The notes below the pieces were generated by a model. That model worked only from the letters and a program-made list of their open reading frames with translations, was not told the origin of the DNA and did not search any database. 64,000 nucleotides of DNA from Istiophorus platypterus (taxonomy: Eukaryota; Chordata; Actinopteri; Istiophoriformes; Istiophoridae): assembly GCA_016859345.1 (NCBI GenBank), contig CM029134.1, forward strand, positions 13,296,060 to 13,360,059, read 5' to 3'. The position numbers and the translations under genes were made by a program. This document shows, piece after piece, positions 49,058-62,425 of the stretch. The stretch's first letter is position 1, and each line of letters starts with the position of its first letter.

Positions 49058-51839
49058 AAGTCGACATCTATGTCTGCTCTGTTTCAAAATAAAACTGAAA
49101 ATCTCATCTATTTTTGGTAATTCAAGTCCGTTTGTCTTTTCTTTTATATTCAACTCCTAGTAAGCGTCGTGAAATCTTTTTCCATTATCCCTGGATAGAG
49201 TGTGGTGCTGTAATAATACTAACAACCCTAGATATAATCTTGGATGGATTTCTTATACCTAGACGAGTCATAGTGCCTCCTTGAAGATCAATTCAACTTC
49301 AGATTTCTCTCAGCCTTCATTAAGAGGCAAAGTGCTATGTGGGCTGTAAAAGACACATTTTTATTAAGCATGATACAAAGTTTTTCACACATCATGAAAA
49401 GTGCGTGCGTTAATGAGCACAATGTTGGCTGCAGCTCTCTGATATAAAGGAAGTTGTGATCTGCTCTCTTTGGCTGTTGCAGAACCTTTGACCCACTCAT
49501 TGTTTATTCGATCGCAGTTCATGTCTCCCACCTCACCTTGTCTCACACCAGTGGTTATATCATGTTACAAATGACAGGCCTGCGCTAAGAAAGGGTACTT
49601 AACCAACAACTGGCATTTGGCACTGTTTTATCATTAGACATGCATGTCTTGAAAATACAAGCTCCACAGAGCAGAATAATTATACAAACCAGTTCTTGTT
49701 GTTGTTAATTAGCTTGATCTAAGGTTGGGTAGAATTGTCACCATTGCAGGTTGGAAGAGGCAACTTCCTGGGTTGGCTTGATAGAGAATCTCAGCATGTT
49801 ATTAAGGAGCCTGTAAGAGCGTCAACAAGCCCATATGCTTCCTGTAACCATGTCTGACTCATCATTGTCATTAATTTCTTTGCAGGTGCATGTTCTGTCG
49901 GGACTCATGTGGGTTTTGATGCTATAATACTGGCTTTCAGATTGAATGGAAAATACTTGGTTTTAAACAATGAACAAGAGGAATAAGGTTAAATGATGAT
50001 TTCGATATATTTTTTGTCATTGAACTTGTATATCTAGGCAATATAAAGTAAGTTATTTATTTATGTGTTTCTTTTACAGGAGAGCAATATGCAGAAAAAT
50101 TACATGTTTAATTTAAGAGGTAAAGAAAAAATGTAATGACAACACCCGACTATATTACTGACACCTAGAGTCTCTTTAAGCACTCTTGCCTCCTGATTAC
50201 AGGAGACCAAACACAAAAAAATGCTTGTTTTAATTATTTCTGATTGTTAAATACTAGTTTAATAGTCTCAGCAAGCAATGTATCTAATTAATCACATAAT
50301 AATTGTTGCCTGATCATAAAACAAACAAAACAAACCAAAAAAAGTTGTAGGGTTTATGTTGCAAGCACAGAATGATTGCCTGTTATGACACGATCACAAA
50401 AGAAAAGTACAAATTGTCCTCTCCTATGATCACAAAATTGGGGCTGCACCTATAAAGTTTCAAATAAAAGTGAAAAATGCACCCAGTACTTTGCCAGGGC
50501 CGAAGGTCACGTCTCAAGTTTTATTTCGTTTTGTTTTTCCTTTTTTCATTCAAAAAAAACACAAAAAAGAATTTCTTTTAAAAATGATATAAAATAGAGA
50601 AAAGGAACAAACTCCTTTCACTGGAAAAGCTTGAACCAGTGAGTGACTGACATTTTTGCTTAAAACTGAATTAAATGATCCAATAACAACATATTTGCAT
50701 ATTGATCATTTTTTATGAATCACCTGATGACTGCTTAAGCGCTAAATCACACCCTCAGAGGCCTTTATGCCTTCAACACAGCTCAACTCAACTCAATTAA
50801 TACTGTAAAGTTAAGCACTGTATTGCAGAGTACTTTCAGCGTGGATATTCAGAAGTCAAGGATACCACATATAGTCTGAATTTTGACTGACGCTCGCTTT
50901 GCTCACATAATGGGAATTGTAACTTTCCTCTGTCATTTTATATTCATTCATATTAGACATCTGAATGGCAACCTTGGAACACCCTGTCCTGCCCACCTTT
51001 GTTTGATTATGAATTCAAAGCTTTAGTTGCTGAGGTGGTGTTATGATAATGCATGGCACCCCTCTGTGATATACAAAATTGGTTTTGACAACAGGCTTGC
51101 TTTTAGATTCACATTGCCCTAAGACGACAGATTTAACATATAGCATACATCACACAGCTCCTCTCCCCTAGTAAGTGCGTGTGGGGAGGGGGGGACCTGA
51201 ATGATGTGGCGGCCAAGAAATTCATAAAACACTGTCGTTTTCCCTGACATATACACTTGTTCCCCTTTCCCTCAGGAATCTCCCAGCTAGCTGAGGGAAA
51301 TGTGCCCTTGATGGTCCCAACGTCAGTTGTGATTTTGTCACTCAGTGGGCAAAATACGTTGTGGTGCTGCAGACTTCATGGATACTAATAACTAGAGAGG
51401 GCAGTCTACCCTCCTGATAACTTACAGTCTAGTGAGAATTACCAGCTCTTAAAAACTTTAAAAAACAGACCCCTACACTTTTCAGGTGAAAAGTTATTAC
51501 TGTAGGTGCCTTGGTCGACTCTGATTATATAACCTATTAAAGCCCATATAGAGCATTACACAGAATCTTAACTAGCTCAGTGTTTTAGAGATACAGCAAG
51601 TTTCCGCTTTTTAGCTACAAACAGCTGCATACTGAAAAGGATACTGCAAAAGCTCTCAAGTGCAAACACAAATGAGGTTGCTGACATCGGTGGAGGGGGA
51701 TGTCTACTTCATTGAGCAGCAGAGGTGAATCAACAGATTTGTTTTCCAATCGAAAACTGAAAAAAGACAGACATATACAGACACACTAAACTGTGAGAGG
51801 ACATCAGTAATAGGCTCACATTTTCCTAATCTCCTTTGA
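49058..51839. other. Non-coding AT-rich stretch
   Basis: No recognised repeat or gene. A small acceptor/donor-bounded segment at 50080-50119 is described as a finding. The patch at 51180-51420 is somewhat more complex and could hold a further regulatory element. Confidence 0.55.
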
Positions 51840-52040
51840 TGGATTCAGGCCATGATTTTCATTTAGTCCAAAAGAGATAACCAAACTGTCAGCCATGCTG
51901 CTGCTTTGCTTTAATCTCCGCCTGCAGCCAATAATCACCCTGCAACCCGGAACCCTTTGTCAATTGTTAATCTTGTATTGAAGACATTTAGATGCCAGGA
52001 TGGTATTCTGCATCCTAGGATAATCCAGGGGGGCACTGAG
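51840..52040. promoter_or_regulatory. Candidate conserved non-coding element
   Basis: Complex block with AGCCAATAATC (CCAAT word plus TAATC core, about 51927-51937), GTCAATTGTTAATC and GCCATGCTGCTGC. No open frame crosses it. Inferred from texture. Confidence 0.3.
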
Positions 52041-52137
52041 GGGAGGCAAATTGGTTTCATTATTAAATTTTGTATTATTAAAAAGACAAATGAATTGAGT
52101 TCTCCAAAGAATTTATGGAATCACTTTAAAAATAATC

Positions 52138-52204
52138 ACTAATCTTTCAATCACTAATCTTTCAGTCAATTTGCAGGTCTCTTTCAGACTAACTGAAAGA
52201 TTAG
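52138..52204. repeat. Tandem 15-mer leading into a 13-bp perfect hairpin
   Basis: CACTAATCTTTC occurs twice in tandem (about 52137-52163). The second copy extends to CTAATCTTTCAGT (52154-52166), whose exact reverse complement ACTGAAAGATTAG lies at 52192-52204. The 25-base spacer would form the loop of a stem-loop. No gene context supports an RNA function. Confidence 0.85.
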
Positions 52205-55200
52205 CATCAGTGCACTTAAATGCTAAGGCAATCTTCATCGTACCTTATGATAAATAATTTAAAAGGCATTAAACACATAGTTATGTTCTAATTGTGACAA
52301 CACATTACAGTATGTGTCCTTTCACTTCAAGGGCATTTCAATAACAGTATATACTGCACTAAAGTCAGTTTTTCCAGAGATGTGTTAGAATGATACGTCC
52401 CATATATCCCTATAATTTATGTAAGACTGAAAGCAGTCATGTTTGACTTTGACCATTTAAGTAATCTAAACTATCCTGTATTCATACACTACATTTGCAA
52501 CATCATGTTATACAGTATAGCTTTTGAATGACAGCGCTCATTTGTAACGCTTGGAATATGTTTCCATGTTCATGTGGTAAAATTTACAAAAAAAAAAAAA
52601 AAGGAGACAATAATAATATCAATTGTTCCTTGCCTGAAATGAAACTACTGTGCACAAATTACATTGTAAGGCTAAAACACTCAACTGGACTTGAATGAAT
52701 CTTGACATTCAAAGATAAAAATCTCCAGACATCTTACAAGTTTGAAAGTGCAGCTCATGTGCTTCAGTTAATGGAACAACAGTCTGTAGTTTAAAATGAA
52801 TCAAACAGAGACTGACTAGAGGGTCACTCTTGGCAATTTCAAAGGTGATTATATTAACAGAGGCCTTCACATTTAAATGAAAAATCTTAAATAACGCCCC
52901 CATTTGCTATTTGCCTTCACTGTGGTGCATACAACACAGGATATTCCAAGGCATGCTCAAACAGAAGAAAGGCAAAGGAGCCTGATTAAAGTTTATCTTT
53001 CAGGGCAATAAGTCTACTGGCATTCATTATTGCTTGTCAGATTGTAAATGGTCTCTGGGAGGGATATTATGCAAGCTCACACACATATGTTAAAGCGAAT
53101 GATTTAGTCACACCATCCAACCACGCTCTATCCTGTTTGTCCCCGGGTATGCCAATGATCAGTCTGACAGGAGACAACATTTAACAGGGGAGAGCAGCAA
53201 AACATTATATATGGACACCGTCTGCAAGATGCTCCAGACCTCACATTTTTGTGTTTTATTGATGAGAGGAAATTAAATAATCTCTCTGTAAATTGGGAAA
53301 GCTCCAAGGAATTAAGTACCCATCCCAAATGACCCTAAAACAATTATTGTTGAGAAATTTATACCCAGCTTTTCTAGGACAGGATTATTTTTATATGGGC
53401 CGACCTATTAGAGTGCATGGGAAATGCGCACCTATGTAGTGTAATGTTCTACTCAGAATGTGGTTTGGAGGAATACACTGACTCAGAAGGAAAAGGAGTT
53501 GAGATTTACAGGTGCAAAAAGGCCTCTGTCAAAAACACAGATTCTCAGCCTCCTCTTTCTGGCAAATGTCCCTCTAATTATACATTATAAACATAAAAAC
53601 GTAAGCGATAATGTTGATTTACTTAAGAGGATATCCTTTAAAGCAGCATTCAAAAAAAAATTCCAACCAGTAAAATGCAGGAAAAATGGAACTCCTGCAT
53701 CCACCCTGCATTTCTAATCATTTCTGAGACCAAATTGTGATAAGGGAAATTTCTGATGAGGTTCTCAAGAGTGATAATTAGGGGAGATCCCTGTGAGAAG
53801 TTGGTTGGTACGATGCGTGCTCTGATACAGGACTGTAGTTTGGATCCTTGCCCATAGGTGCAGCCCCTTTCACATGTGATTGGAAAGTTTAATACAAAGT
53901 CCATTTATGTTACTTGTTCTAACTGCTGTGACTGGATTCATACTGTTGTTTTTTTCCATTGCATGGAGCTTGTTTTTTTTTACAATTTAATCATATACAA
54001 CGTAAAAAATGATATGCAGTTACAATAAACCATCAGATGTGCTAACCTCCTCTTTTGCTATTGTTGAGTAAAGTTCCATATGTAAGCTGCATCACTATTT
54101 AAGATGAATACAAATAAGAACCAAGACTCAAAAAAGGTTCAAAAATAACTTCTTGGCATCTAAAGGACAAATTAAAAAATGTGTAAATAATCTCAGCGCA
54201 TGCATCGTTTTTCCAACCAAATTGCAAAAAAATACATCAAAGAACTGCAGAGCCGGAAAACACAAATCCTACCTGTCTACTAGTAGTGTGCGCACTGACC
54301 CCTGAAATATTGGATTTGAAAAAATCTAGTTTTCTTCCTGTGTGAACATATGTTGCTTTTCTTCGTTCTAGAGAGAGCACATTGGCAGAAGTTCTAAAAT
54401 CAAAGCTGGCGCGAACTCACTTCTTCTCAAGAGCTGTGTCATCTGAGAAAAGAGAGTTATCAGAGTACAGGTGCTCAATGAAATCTCATTGTCCCAAGGA
54501 ACATAATGTTGTAGTTTACCCAGGACTCGGGCAGTCACTCTCTCCCATAGATTTCTGTAATGTAATACTCGTGGCAGCACACACATCATATTTGCCCTCG
54601 GGAAGTGACTCATGCATGTCTTTCAAAGAGAGCCGTGCTTTGAACTTGTTTATTATGTTGCCTTGTGTGCTCCTACCTTACAAGCTTGGGAGCAGCCTGC
54701 AATTAGTCTTGCGGACGCAGGAGTGTGAGACCCTGCTGAAGACCCCGGAGCAAGTCAATAAAACATACAAACAAAAGGTCTGTGCTCTGGCTATCATTCC
54801 CTTGGCTTTAGGGGCACACAGTACAACATGCTGAACAAATGTTTTGGTAAACATTCACAGCTAAAATGTCAGAACTGTGGGCAAAATGTGTTATAAAGAG
54901 CTACACCTATAAATTTTATATTTTATACTTATTTGAGAAAAGTATTTAGTTGTGACACTGAATGTGATAGGATTTTACCCGAACTAAAGTACAGGGCATC
55001 TACTTTAAAGCGTTTTGTACATGGTCATAGGTACCAATGAGCTAATGTCTAGATATATATGTGTGTTTTTAATAACCCATAGGAGTTTACATTCTACACT
55101 TAAAAACGTGGGTTCTATTTGAGTCAGTGTATTTCAAACTTTTACGCCAACAAAAATCAGATAAATAAGGGAGCGTTGAATTTCTATCTATGCCAATACA

Positions 55201-56912
55201 ACACTAATTTGGGATGATAAAAACATGTTTTAAACTTGCTTGATATCAACAGTCCAAAGTATGGGTTGAATAAAAAGGATTTGCCTAAGTTAAGTGTAGC
55301 CTACAGAAAAGTTTCCCGATTTAAATGATGAATTATCGGATCAATGGGCAAGTAAACAAGCCAAGAACCTGAGTGAGCCTTCAATACAACCTTCTAACAC
55401 TTAAAAGTCCTCAGTACTTTGGTGCTAAAGACACATTTTGGTTAATACTCCTGTGGTTTGACTCCAAGTCCTATAAAGGATAGATCTACTATAATTTCAT
55501 AGTATATAGGCTTCTATATAGGCTTTGAAACAATGTTTAAACCAAGCCTAAAGCTCTGGTTGTATAATGTGGACATTCAAGAGCGCATGCAACATCTACA
55601 TGTTTTCTTTTCTCCCATTTATGTGATTAGAAAATTAACAGAAGGATACCAAAAAGGGTGTCTAATGGTCTTTTTGTCTTCGGTTCAACACGTGGCACTC
55701 AGCTCACATTACTATTCATCATACCATAGGTTGTATTAAAAGGTGAAGCAAAAGCCACACTTGGTTGCTCAGAATTAATCATTTAAAAAGTGCACATCTT
55801 GTTTAAATGTCTTTTAAATCAAATATCATGGAGACACAAGGGCATAGAAACAGGCTCAAAGTAATACTTTTTTTTTTTTTTTTAATCGAAGGACTGTGTC
55901 GAAACCCTGGAAACTTTCTACCCAGCAACCTCCACACGCATGTTTGCCTCTAAACAATACCCGAAACCGATTTGCTATTGGTGTAGGAATAACCTTTGAA
56001 ACTCACACAAACTAACATCCTTGCCGCTCAGTGTACTCCGCCCTTGCTTGTACAGCTCGCAATGTTCCACATAGACAGCTGTATGAGATTTGAAGAGGAT
56101 ACACTGACTGTCTTCCTCGATATCTTGTAGGAACCCATGTACAGTGCCAGAATTTAAATCAGTTCATGAATATGGAACGGTCCAGCTGGAATTTCAGTAC
56201 GGTAAAGCAGCTTGTCACTCAGAACGTCAGCATCAACTTTTGCCCTCACAAGCCTGAAATACAAAATTCAGAGACTATGATAAATCTGGCAGGCCCGGCT
56301 CACTGACAGCTATGTGGGGCTCCAGAAGAGTGACCTACTAACTGTGTACTGCATGTATAGGGGGTTCTGATCCACTGCCCCTCAGACAGAAGACAGAGAC
56401 ACACGCAGACAAGGGAATTGGGAGGGTCTACATGCGAATACAACAAACCAAGCATGCGTTCATCTGCATCCCTTGGGCTTGGAGGTTGTCAGTGGGCTTG
56501 TTTTTTTACCCTTCAGGACTGTAGTTTACCTTTCAAGATTAGAGAGGAATGAAATGGCGCACATTCAGAGAAAAAGTTGCATTTTTGAGTTGGGTTTTCC
56601 TGTTCCAACAGCAGTTTATCCAAGTTTGATTCTCCCTTTTTCTGGTTAAGAATGACATTGGTATTTCTCATTTTAAGAATATCCTTGATTTTGACTGTGA
56701 ACCTTTACACAGTGCAATCAAAACTCCATTATTAAACAGTTTTACTGAGAACTTGAGGCAATGATCAGTTTCTCTCACATGGGGAGATACTGCTTTAACA
56801 AGATAAGCCATGACACACCTCACAGAGTGAAACTACAGTACTTCCTTCTCTCTAATGCAGATTATTGTATTTCTGGTTTAGACTGTCATAGTGATTCCTC
56901 ATGTCAATAAGA
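52205..56912. other. Long non-coding stretch, nothing certain
   Basis: A 150-codon plus frame (54382-54834) is the longest here and is unrecognised. A-runs at 52588-52602 and T-runs at 55868-55883 are present. TGACTCATGC (AP-1-like) occurs near 54606. No repeat family recognised. Confidence 0.55.
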
Positions 56913-57437
56913 TTACATTATGCAGCTGATCCAAGTTGATCCAGAAATCCTAATCCCAAAGCCAAGAATGCCCGATTTATAACATCCCCCAATCTTCTTA
57001 GAAGTAGTATAGCCTACATCCGGGGTCGTAACAGGGCTAGGGCTGCCTTGTGGGAAAGCCAAGGTCTTACTCATGGTGGATCGGGGGGGTCGAGACATGT
57101 TCCTCCACACCTCAATAATTACACTCATTCCACACCCTGTGAACGCACTGTGACCTGTATTTGCAGAGAAAATCAAGGCTGTAGGTTGTTCTTGAGATAT
57201 TTCCAATCCATGAGCCGTGGTTGAGAGGTGAAGGAGGCATAACAGCCCAGAAAACCATGCCATAGATCCTGACTGAGTTATTAGCCCTGTCCCCACAGGA
57301 CATGCGTCGAGTCTGCTTATTCCAGACAATGCATTTGCAATGACATCCTTCTCCAAGTAGACAGGATAAAATGCACATGCCTTTACAGAAGGAGGGGAAA
57401 ATATAAAATAATTAGCCAACGTTAGCATGAAATTCAC
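56913..57437 (-). other. 174-codon open frame of unknown significance
   Basis: This is the second-longest open frame in the window, reading minus. Its first ATG is codon 4. An internal Met near codon 59 begins MAWFSGLLCLLHLSTTAHG, which looks like a signal peptide, followed by a polar tail of about 100 residues with no recognisable domain. A second minus-strand frame (57112-57378) is also open across the centre, which argues for chance. No polyadenylation signal, clear donor site or CpG-rich promoter is evident. Most likely not a gene. Confidence 0.15.
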
Positions 57438-59149
57438 TTGTTAAGCCATAGAACTGAGGAAAGTTGGTACGAGCAGTCTTTGTTTGATTTTTTTCTTTCC
57501 ACTGCATTCCTTCAAAATGGTGTCTGCACTTACACCACAAAATATGAGGAGCATAACAGATTGATTAACTGATTGGAATTAAATCATTGCCACAGGTTTG
57601 ACAGCAAGCTTACCTCAGAGATAGGGCTCATTCTAAAAGCAATCAAACCTTAATTGTTCCACTCCATGAACACATAACAAAAAAAAAAAAGAGAAGTGCA
57701 GATTAGCATGGCAGAAACAATGATTATGTTTTCATTAATTTTCTCTCATAAAACTAGCTGCTTAATTAAAATGACTGGCCTTCTTTGACAATCAGCCTTT
57801 CTAAAAACATTTTCCTCTCTCTGATTGTTTAAGTTAACTGTATGTTATGTGTTTTCCACTGTGAGTCCACTTGAATTTGAATGAAGTGCTCTTTAATTTC
57901 TGATTGTGTCTCATTGCTCAATACGCTGTTTGTAATCTGTTTAACCTGTTGTGCTGTGATCAGAAGAGTGTTTCTTTCTTGCAGCTAAGGCTTTGGCCAA
58001 GCTGGGGAAGCATCTCTCAGTTGGAGATTATCCTTTACCCTTGAGTAGGATTCTTCACTGGAGGGACTCAAAGACTGGGCTTGAGGGACACAGATTTCCA
58101 TCTTGTTTTCCACTCTTCTCTGCCCCTTCTTTTCCCTGCTTTTTCTCAGTTTTGTCTCACTTTCTCTTAATGTTGACTGTCAAACAGCCCTTACTGGATG
58201 TGAATATTTTAAAAAATGTATACCTTTAATAATGCATATTAAAAGCTCATTGAAAACCAGTACATGGATCAAATTGTACTGTATATACAGTATTCTGCTT
58301 GAATCAAAGAGCTCTAAATGCATGAGCCATATCTCATTTACATACTCGTTTGGGTCTGTGCCATTGAGAAATCCAGGCCGCCTGCCAGTTCACAGCAAGC
58401 AGAAATCTGTTTTAGTGAATAAAGGTGTGAGTGAAAGCAAGGATATCAATGTGAACAGCAAGATATGCTTTTGCATTTCAAAATAGCGTCCCTCAAACTC
58501 ATGGCAAGTTCAAAACTACCCCAATGTTTCAGAAAAGCCAAACTGTACTACACAGCATGCATCTTTTTTTATTCCCTTTCATGCTAGTTCTCATTGCGTG
58601 ATGGCAGTTGTCGAGGTTGTCTCTTGTGTTGACGCTAATGCTAATCCTGGATGTCAAACAGATTCAACTTACTGTCCACTGCACAGAGGAGAAACTAAGA
58701 ATATTATCTCCCGACACAAACGGAGGTGCCACGGTGTTCATCAGTGTGAGCCCTGCTTAAATATTCAGTTCCTTTCGCTGCACATAGGGAGGCTCGTTTG
58801 ATGTTTATGGTAGAGATTTCATATCATGAGCAGAGTATCAGAGGAAATGTTGGCTGTAGGTAGATCATTATAATAGACAGTACTGATTATGAGCATTTTG
58901 GTGGCAGTTTAACAAACAGCAGAAGAATACATTTTTTTAAAGCAAAAACATTCAACGATAGAAAAATAGTATACATGATACTCAAATAGTCCTGGCATAG
59001 CGCAGCAGGAAGCTGGAGATGCAAGAAGACATACAGACACACAAAGAAAATTCAGCTGCCATGTGTGCACCCTCACAAGACTCCAGCTTGCTTCTGAAGC
59101 CATTTTTAATGTGCATCAATCTGTGCAAACTCCAAAAAGTCCATCTCAC
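57438..59149. other. Non-coding stretch with one acceptor-like site
   Basis: An acceptor-like TTTCTTTCTTGCAG ends at 57984 and precedes an open frame to 58229, described as a finding. The 127-codon frame 58103-58486 overlaps it in another register. Nothing else recognised. Confidence 0.55.
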
Positions 59150-59360
59150 CAAGCAAAGGAGATGAATAAATGAGTGTGTCTGACAGAGCAGTCATAGTCA
59201 CGATCAAAGGAGAAGGAGATAATTAACAGCAGACTAATTGGTAACCACCCCGAGTTTTCATCAGATATGAAAAAGACTGCAGCTTTGCTGGATGTTAATT
59301 GGAGGAGAATGTGCATGAAATATGTTCGGCTCAGGCGTTTTCAGTCATAGATGCCACTGC
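59150..59360. promoter_or_regulatory. Candidate conserved non-coding element rich in TAAT cores
   Basis: Contains ATAATTAACAGC, GACTAATTGGTAAC and GTTAATTGG within about 90 bp (59219-59302), a cluster of homeodomain-type cores in a complex sequence without open frames. Enhancer role is inferred. Confidence 0.35.
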
Positions 59361-59590
59361 ACTGCAAAGTATCAGAAATAATGAATGAATATAACTTACG
59401 TGAAAAAAAATATAAATTTTCAATGAAATATGTCCCAATAACAGCACTCAGCAATTTCAAATTGAAATAAATGTGACATTTGTGTACTGTCAGCTGTTGG
59501 TAAGATATTTTTCATGTCATAGTTATGTAGTAAATAGTAATATTAAAATCCCGAACCATTTTTTATGTTGTAGGTGAATGGTCAAAAAGT

Positions 59591-59591
59591 G

Positions 59592-59664
<73 letters not shown>

Positions 59665-59676
59665 CTATCTATCTAT

Positions 59677-59703
<27 letters not shown>
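59591..59703. repeat. Compound (TA)n-(ATCT)n-(AC)n microsatellite
   Basis: About 36 TA units, then about three ATCT units, then about 14 AC units. The TA tract is self-complementary and can extrude a cruciform. Such tracts are often mis-sized in assemblies. Confidence 0.97.
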
Positions 59704-59707
<4 letters not shown>

Positions 59708-62355
59708 TATATGTCATCTTCAAACTTTCTCTCTGCCTGGCGACTTCTCACAGCCCTCCACTTCAAAAATTGTGGTTCAAGCATCATGCTCCAACTTCCA
59801 CGATGCCAAACCAGACATTGCCAAAGTACTGAACTGTGTGAACATTTTACAGAGTACCAGTCGTGCCATGCATCATGAATATTTGATAAGAAATCTTGTA
59901 AAAATGTTAATGATCAAAACCAAATGGCTTACGTGGCATTGTTTACTAGAATTATAGGGTTACACTGTCTGTGCCTTCATCGTAAATGTGTGTATATGTG
60001 GAGAGGAGCCTGTGAATGCTTGTTCCATCTGACAGGTCCTATAGCATAGAGTACCAGAGCTGTGAGCAGAATGGCAGCTGAATCGATAATGGACATGACC
60101 CATGAGAAATTTTGAAAGTACTATAGTAGTTTTGACAGCATGATAGTATATTGAGGATTTTTTTTTATTTTTAAAGCCCAGTGTCAGGAAGACACAGCTG
60201 CAGATGAAAGGAAACAACCAGTATATATATATGTATATGCCTGTCGCATTAATGAGTCAACACTGGCTTAATAAACAGCATGTATCAATTTATCATTTTA
60301 TCTGGAAACACATGTAAAAATACAGCCTGAGGGAGGCAGAGAAGCAGTCTCAGGTGGAACATTAAAAGCAGTATTTATAAGGCTGAAAATGCCTCATTCA
60401 GATATGAGATATGGCATTGTTAGAGGCTCAGAGCAGCAGCATGCCCTGTGGTACTATTGTGAAGTAATACTCTGCAAATAAAAGGCTTACATACTAAGAT
60501 CTTTTAATCTATTATTACATTGTTAGGGAAAAGCTTAAAGTGTAACTTCATCTTCTTAAAGACATCAGTACCCAGAAAAGTACTACTACTAGCTAGACTA
60601 TGTATCAAACTCATATGTCGGGTGAATATATTGTAAGTTTCCAACTATAGGCAAATGAGTGTCTATACTGGAATGTGTTATAGTTAAAACAAAGGCATTA
60701 CTAGTAGTGCTATCAATAGTAAACAGTGGAAAAATGCTAGTACTTTTGTGAATATGCTGGGATTGATAAGTTGTATATACAAAATACCTACAAGAAAAAA
60801 GAATTGCACTCTGGAGCACTGAAAACTCATCTGCAGTTATGCATAAAATAGCATAATCTAACTTTTATTAAATACTAACAACTGCTTTTTGAATTGTATT
60901 GTAAAGACACATATCATCACATCATTTTGTGAGCTGAGCACACAGTGTGAAAGCAGACTACAACATTGAGGTTGTGAACATTAACCGAGGACATTAGCGG
61001 CTTGCTTTTAGGAGCATGTACATAATAATATTGATGCTTCCATTGCCACTACTGGATGTTATTTGGGGAAAAATAAAAACAATAACAGTGAACATTTTAA
61101 ACAATATGTTTGTAAAAAGGCATCATCACAAAATATTAACCATTTTGAAGAAGTTTTTTGTCCATATATTGATTTAAAATTAAATATGTTGCATTATGTT
61201 TCCTCTGAAATTTATTTAGCTAAAGCAAAACCTATCTTTACTTCTAATAAACATTTAAAAATGAAGCAGAAATTGGGTTTAACTTGGTTGTTGCATTAGA
61301 ATAATTGCCAGGCTTAGGACACTTAGGACACACACTCCTGCCAAATATGTTGTACACTCACCTGTTTCCCTCTATGATGCTGCTAATTTTGAAAAATTCT
61401 AAATACTTCTACAGAAAAGTGAAGTGTCCCAGTTTCAGGTGCAGGCTGAATTTGATTATTTCAAGACTATCATGCCATAGTCTTGGTGACTGTGCCGTGG
61501 AAAACCGTCAGCCATTGCCAGGACACTAGTGCAGTCACTCTGTGCTTAGTAGAGGTAGTTAATACAGACATAAAATAGCAGATGAAATGTATAATAATTC
61601 AGAAATTATTTTTGGTACAGTGGTGGCATTTTAGAGAATCATTCCATTTGACAGTACATGTTTAAAATGTTTTTATATTCTTGCCTTATCGTCTCACTGC
61701 TTAAATGCAAGTACTGAATATCATTGACATTGCATCCTCGTCCTCTTTATTGCACCTGTAGATGAGCACAAACCAAAGCGGAGATCTATCATATGAAATA
61801 ATGTTTGTTTATGCAGCACATATAGGACAACAGAAACTTGTAAACAAATCATGGCCCTGTGTTCTTTGAAATGCCTCCATTTCCTGAACAGTTGCTTAGG
61901 AGCCAATGGTGTAATAAGTCCCAAGGGAATGCTCCTTTGCCCAGTTCGATTGGTCGAAATGTTTAAAAAAAAATTAAAATAAGGTGTGTGGATTATTCAG
62001 GCAGAAGTGAAAGCCAGAGTGGTTGCACTTGACAGTGAGTTATTTAGTTGCAAGTACACACAAACACAGGATTACACGCTTACAATCCCCACTGGGAGCT
62101 GTGGGTCTAAAAATAAAAGGCCTAACAACACACATTTAAATCTCAGAGGGATGCAGATGTCTCCAATCTTTCTTGAACCGCACCAGGTCTTGTTACATCT
62201 TCCTCTGAAGTTGTGGTAAGTTATTTTGTTTATTTATTCCGTGATGCTCACAATATCGCATGGCATGTCTGAGCTGTGATTCCCTAAAACCGTGGTGGAG
62301 GTAAGGCCTTGGGGACCATGTGAACCAATACAAAAATATCAGCTTATTTGCACAG
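59704..62355. other. Non-coding AT-rich stretch, nothing recognised
   Basis: Short open frames only; a 9-bp CTTAGGACA tandem duplication near 61313-61330. No element recognised. Confidence 0.6.
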
Positions 62356-62425
62356 GTCCATATACAGTTTTACCTTCCCCGATGCCGTATACCCGCTGAG
62401 ATTGTCATAAATGTTAAAGAGTCAG
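62356..62425 (+). other. Weak candidate 70-nt exon
   Basis: GCTTATTTGCACAG (62342-62355) could serve as an acceptor, and GAGTCAG followed by GTAAGG at 62426 is a near-perfect donor. The enclosed frame is open (VHIQFYLPRC...VKES) and the larger frame stays open from 62320 to 62568. I do not recognise the peptide. Donor-like words are common, and no partner exon is visible. Confidence 0.12.

Noticed and set aside
54382..54834. 150-codon plus frame
   Set aside because: Starts at a non-ATG codon, no recognised domain, and an 81-codon frame is open on the other strand across its first half.
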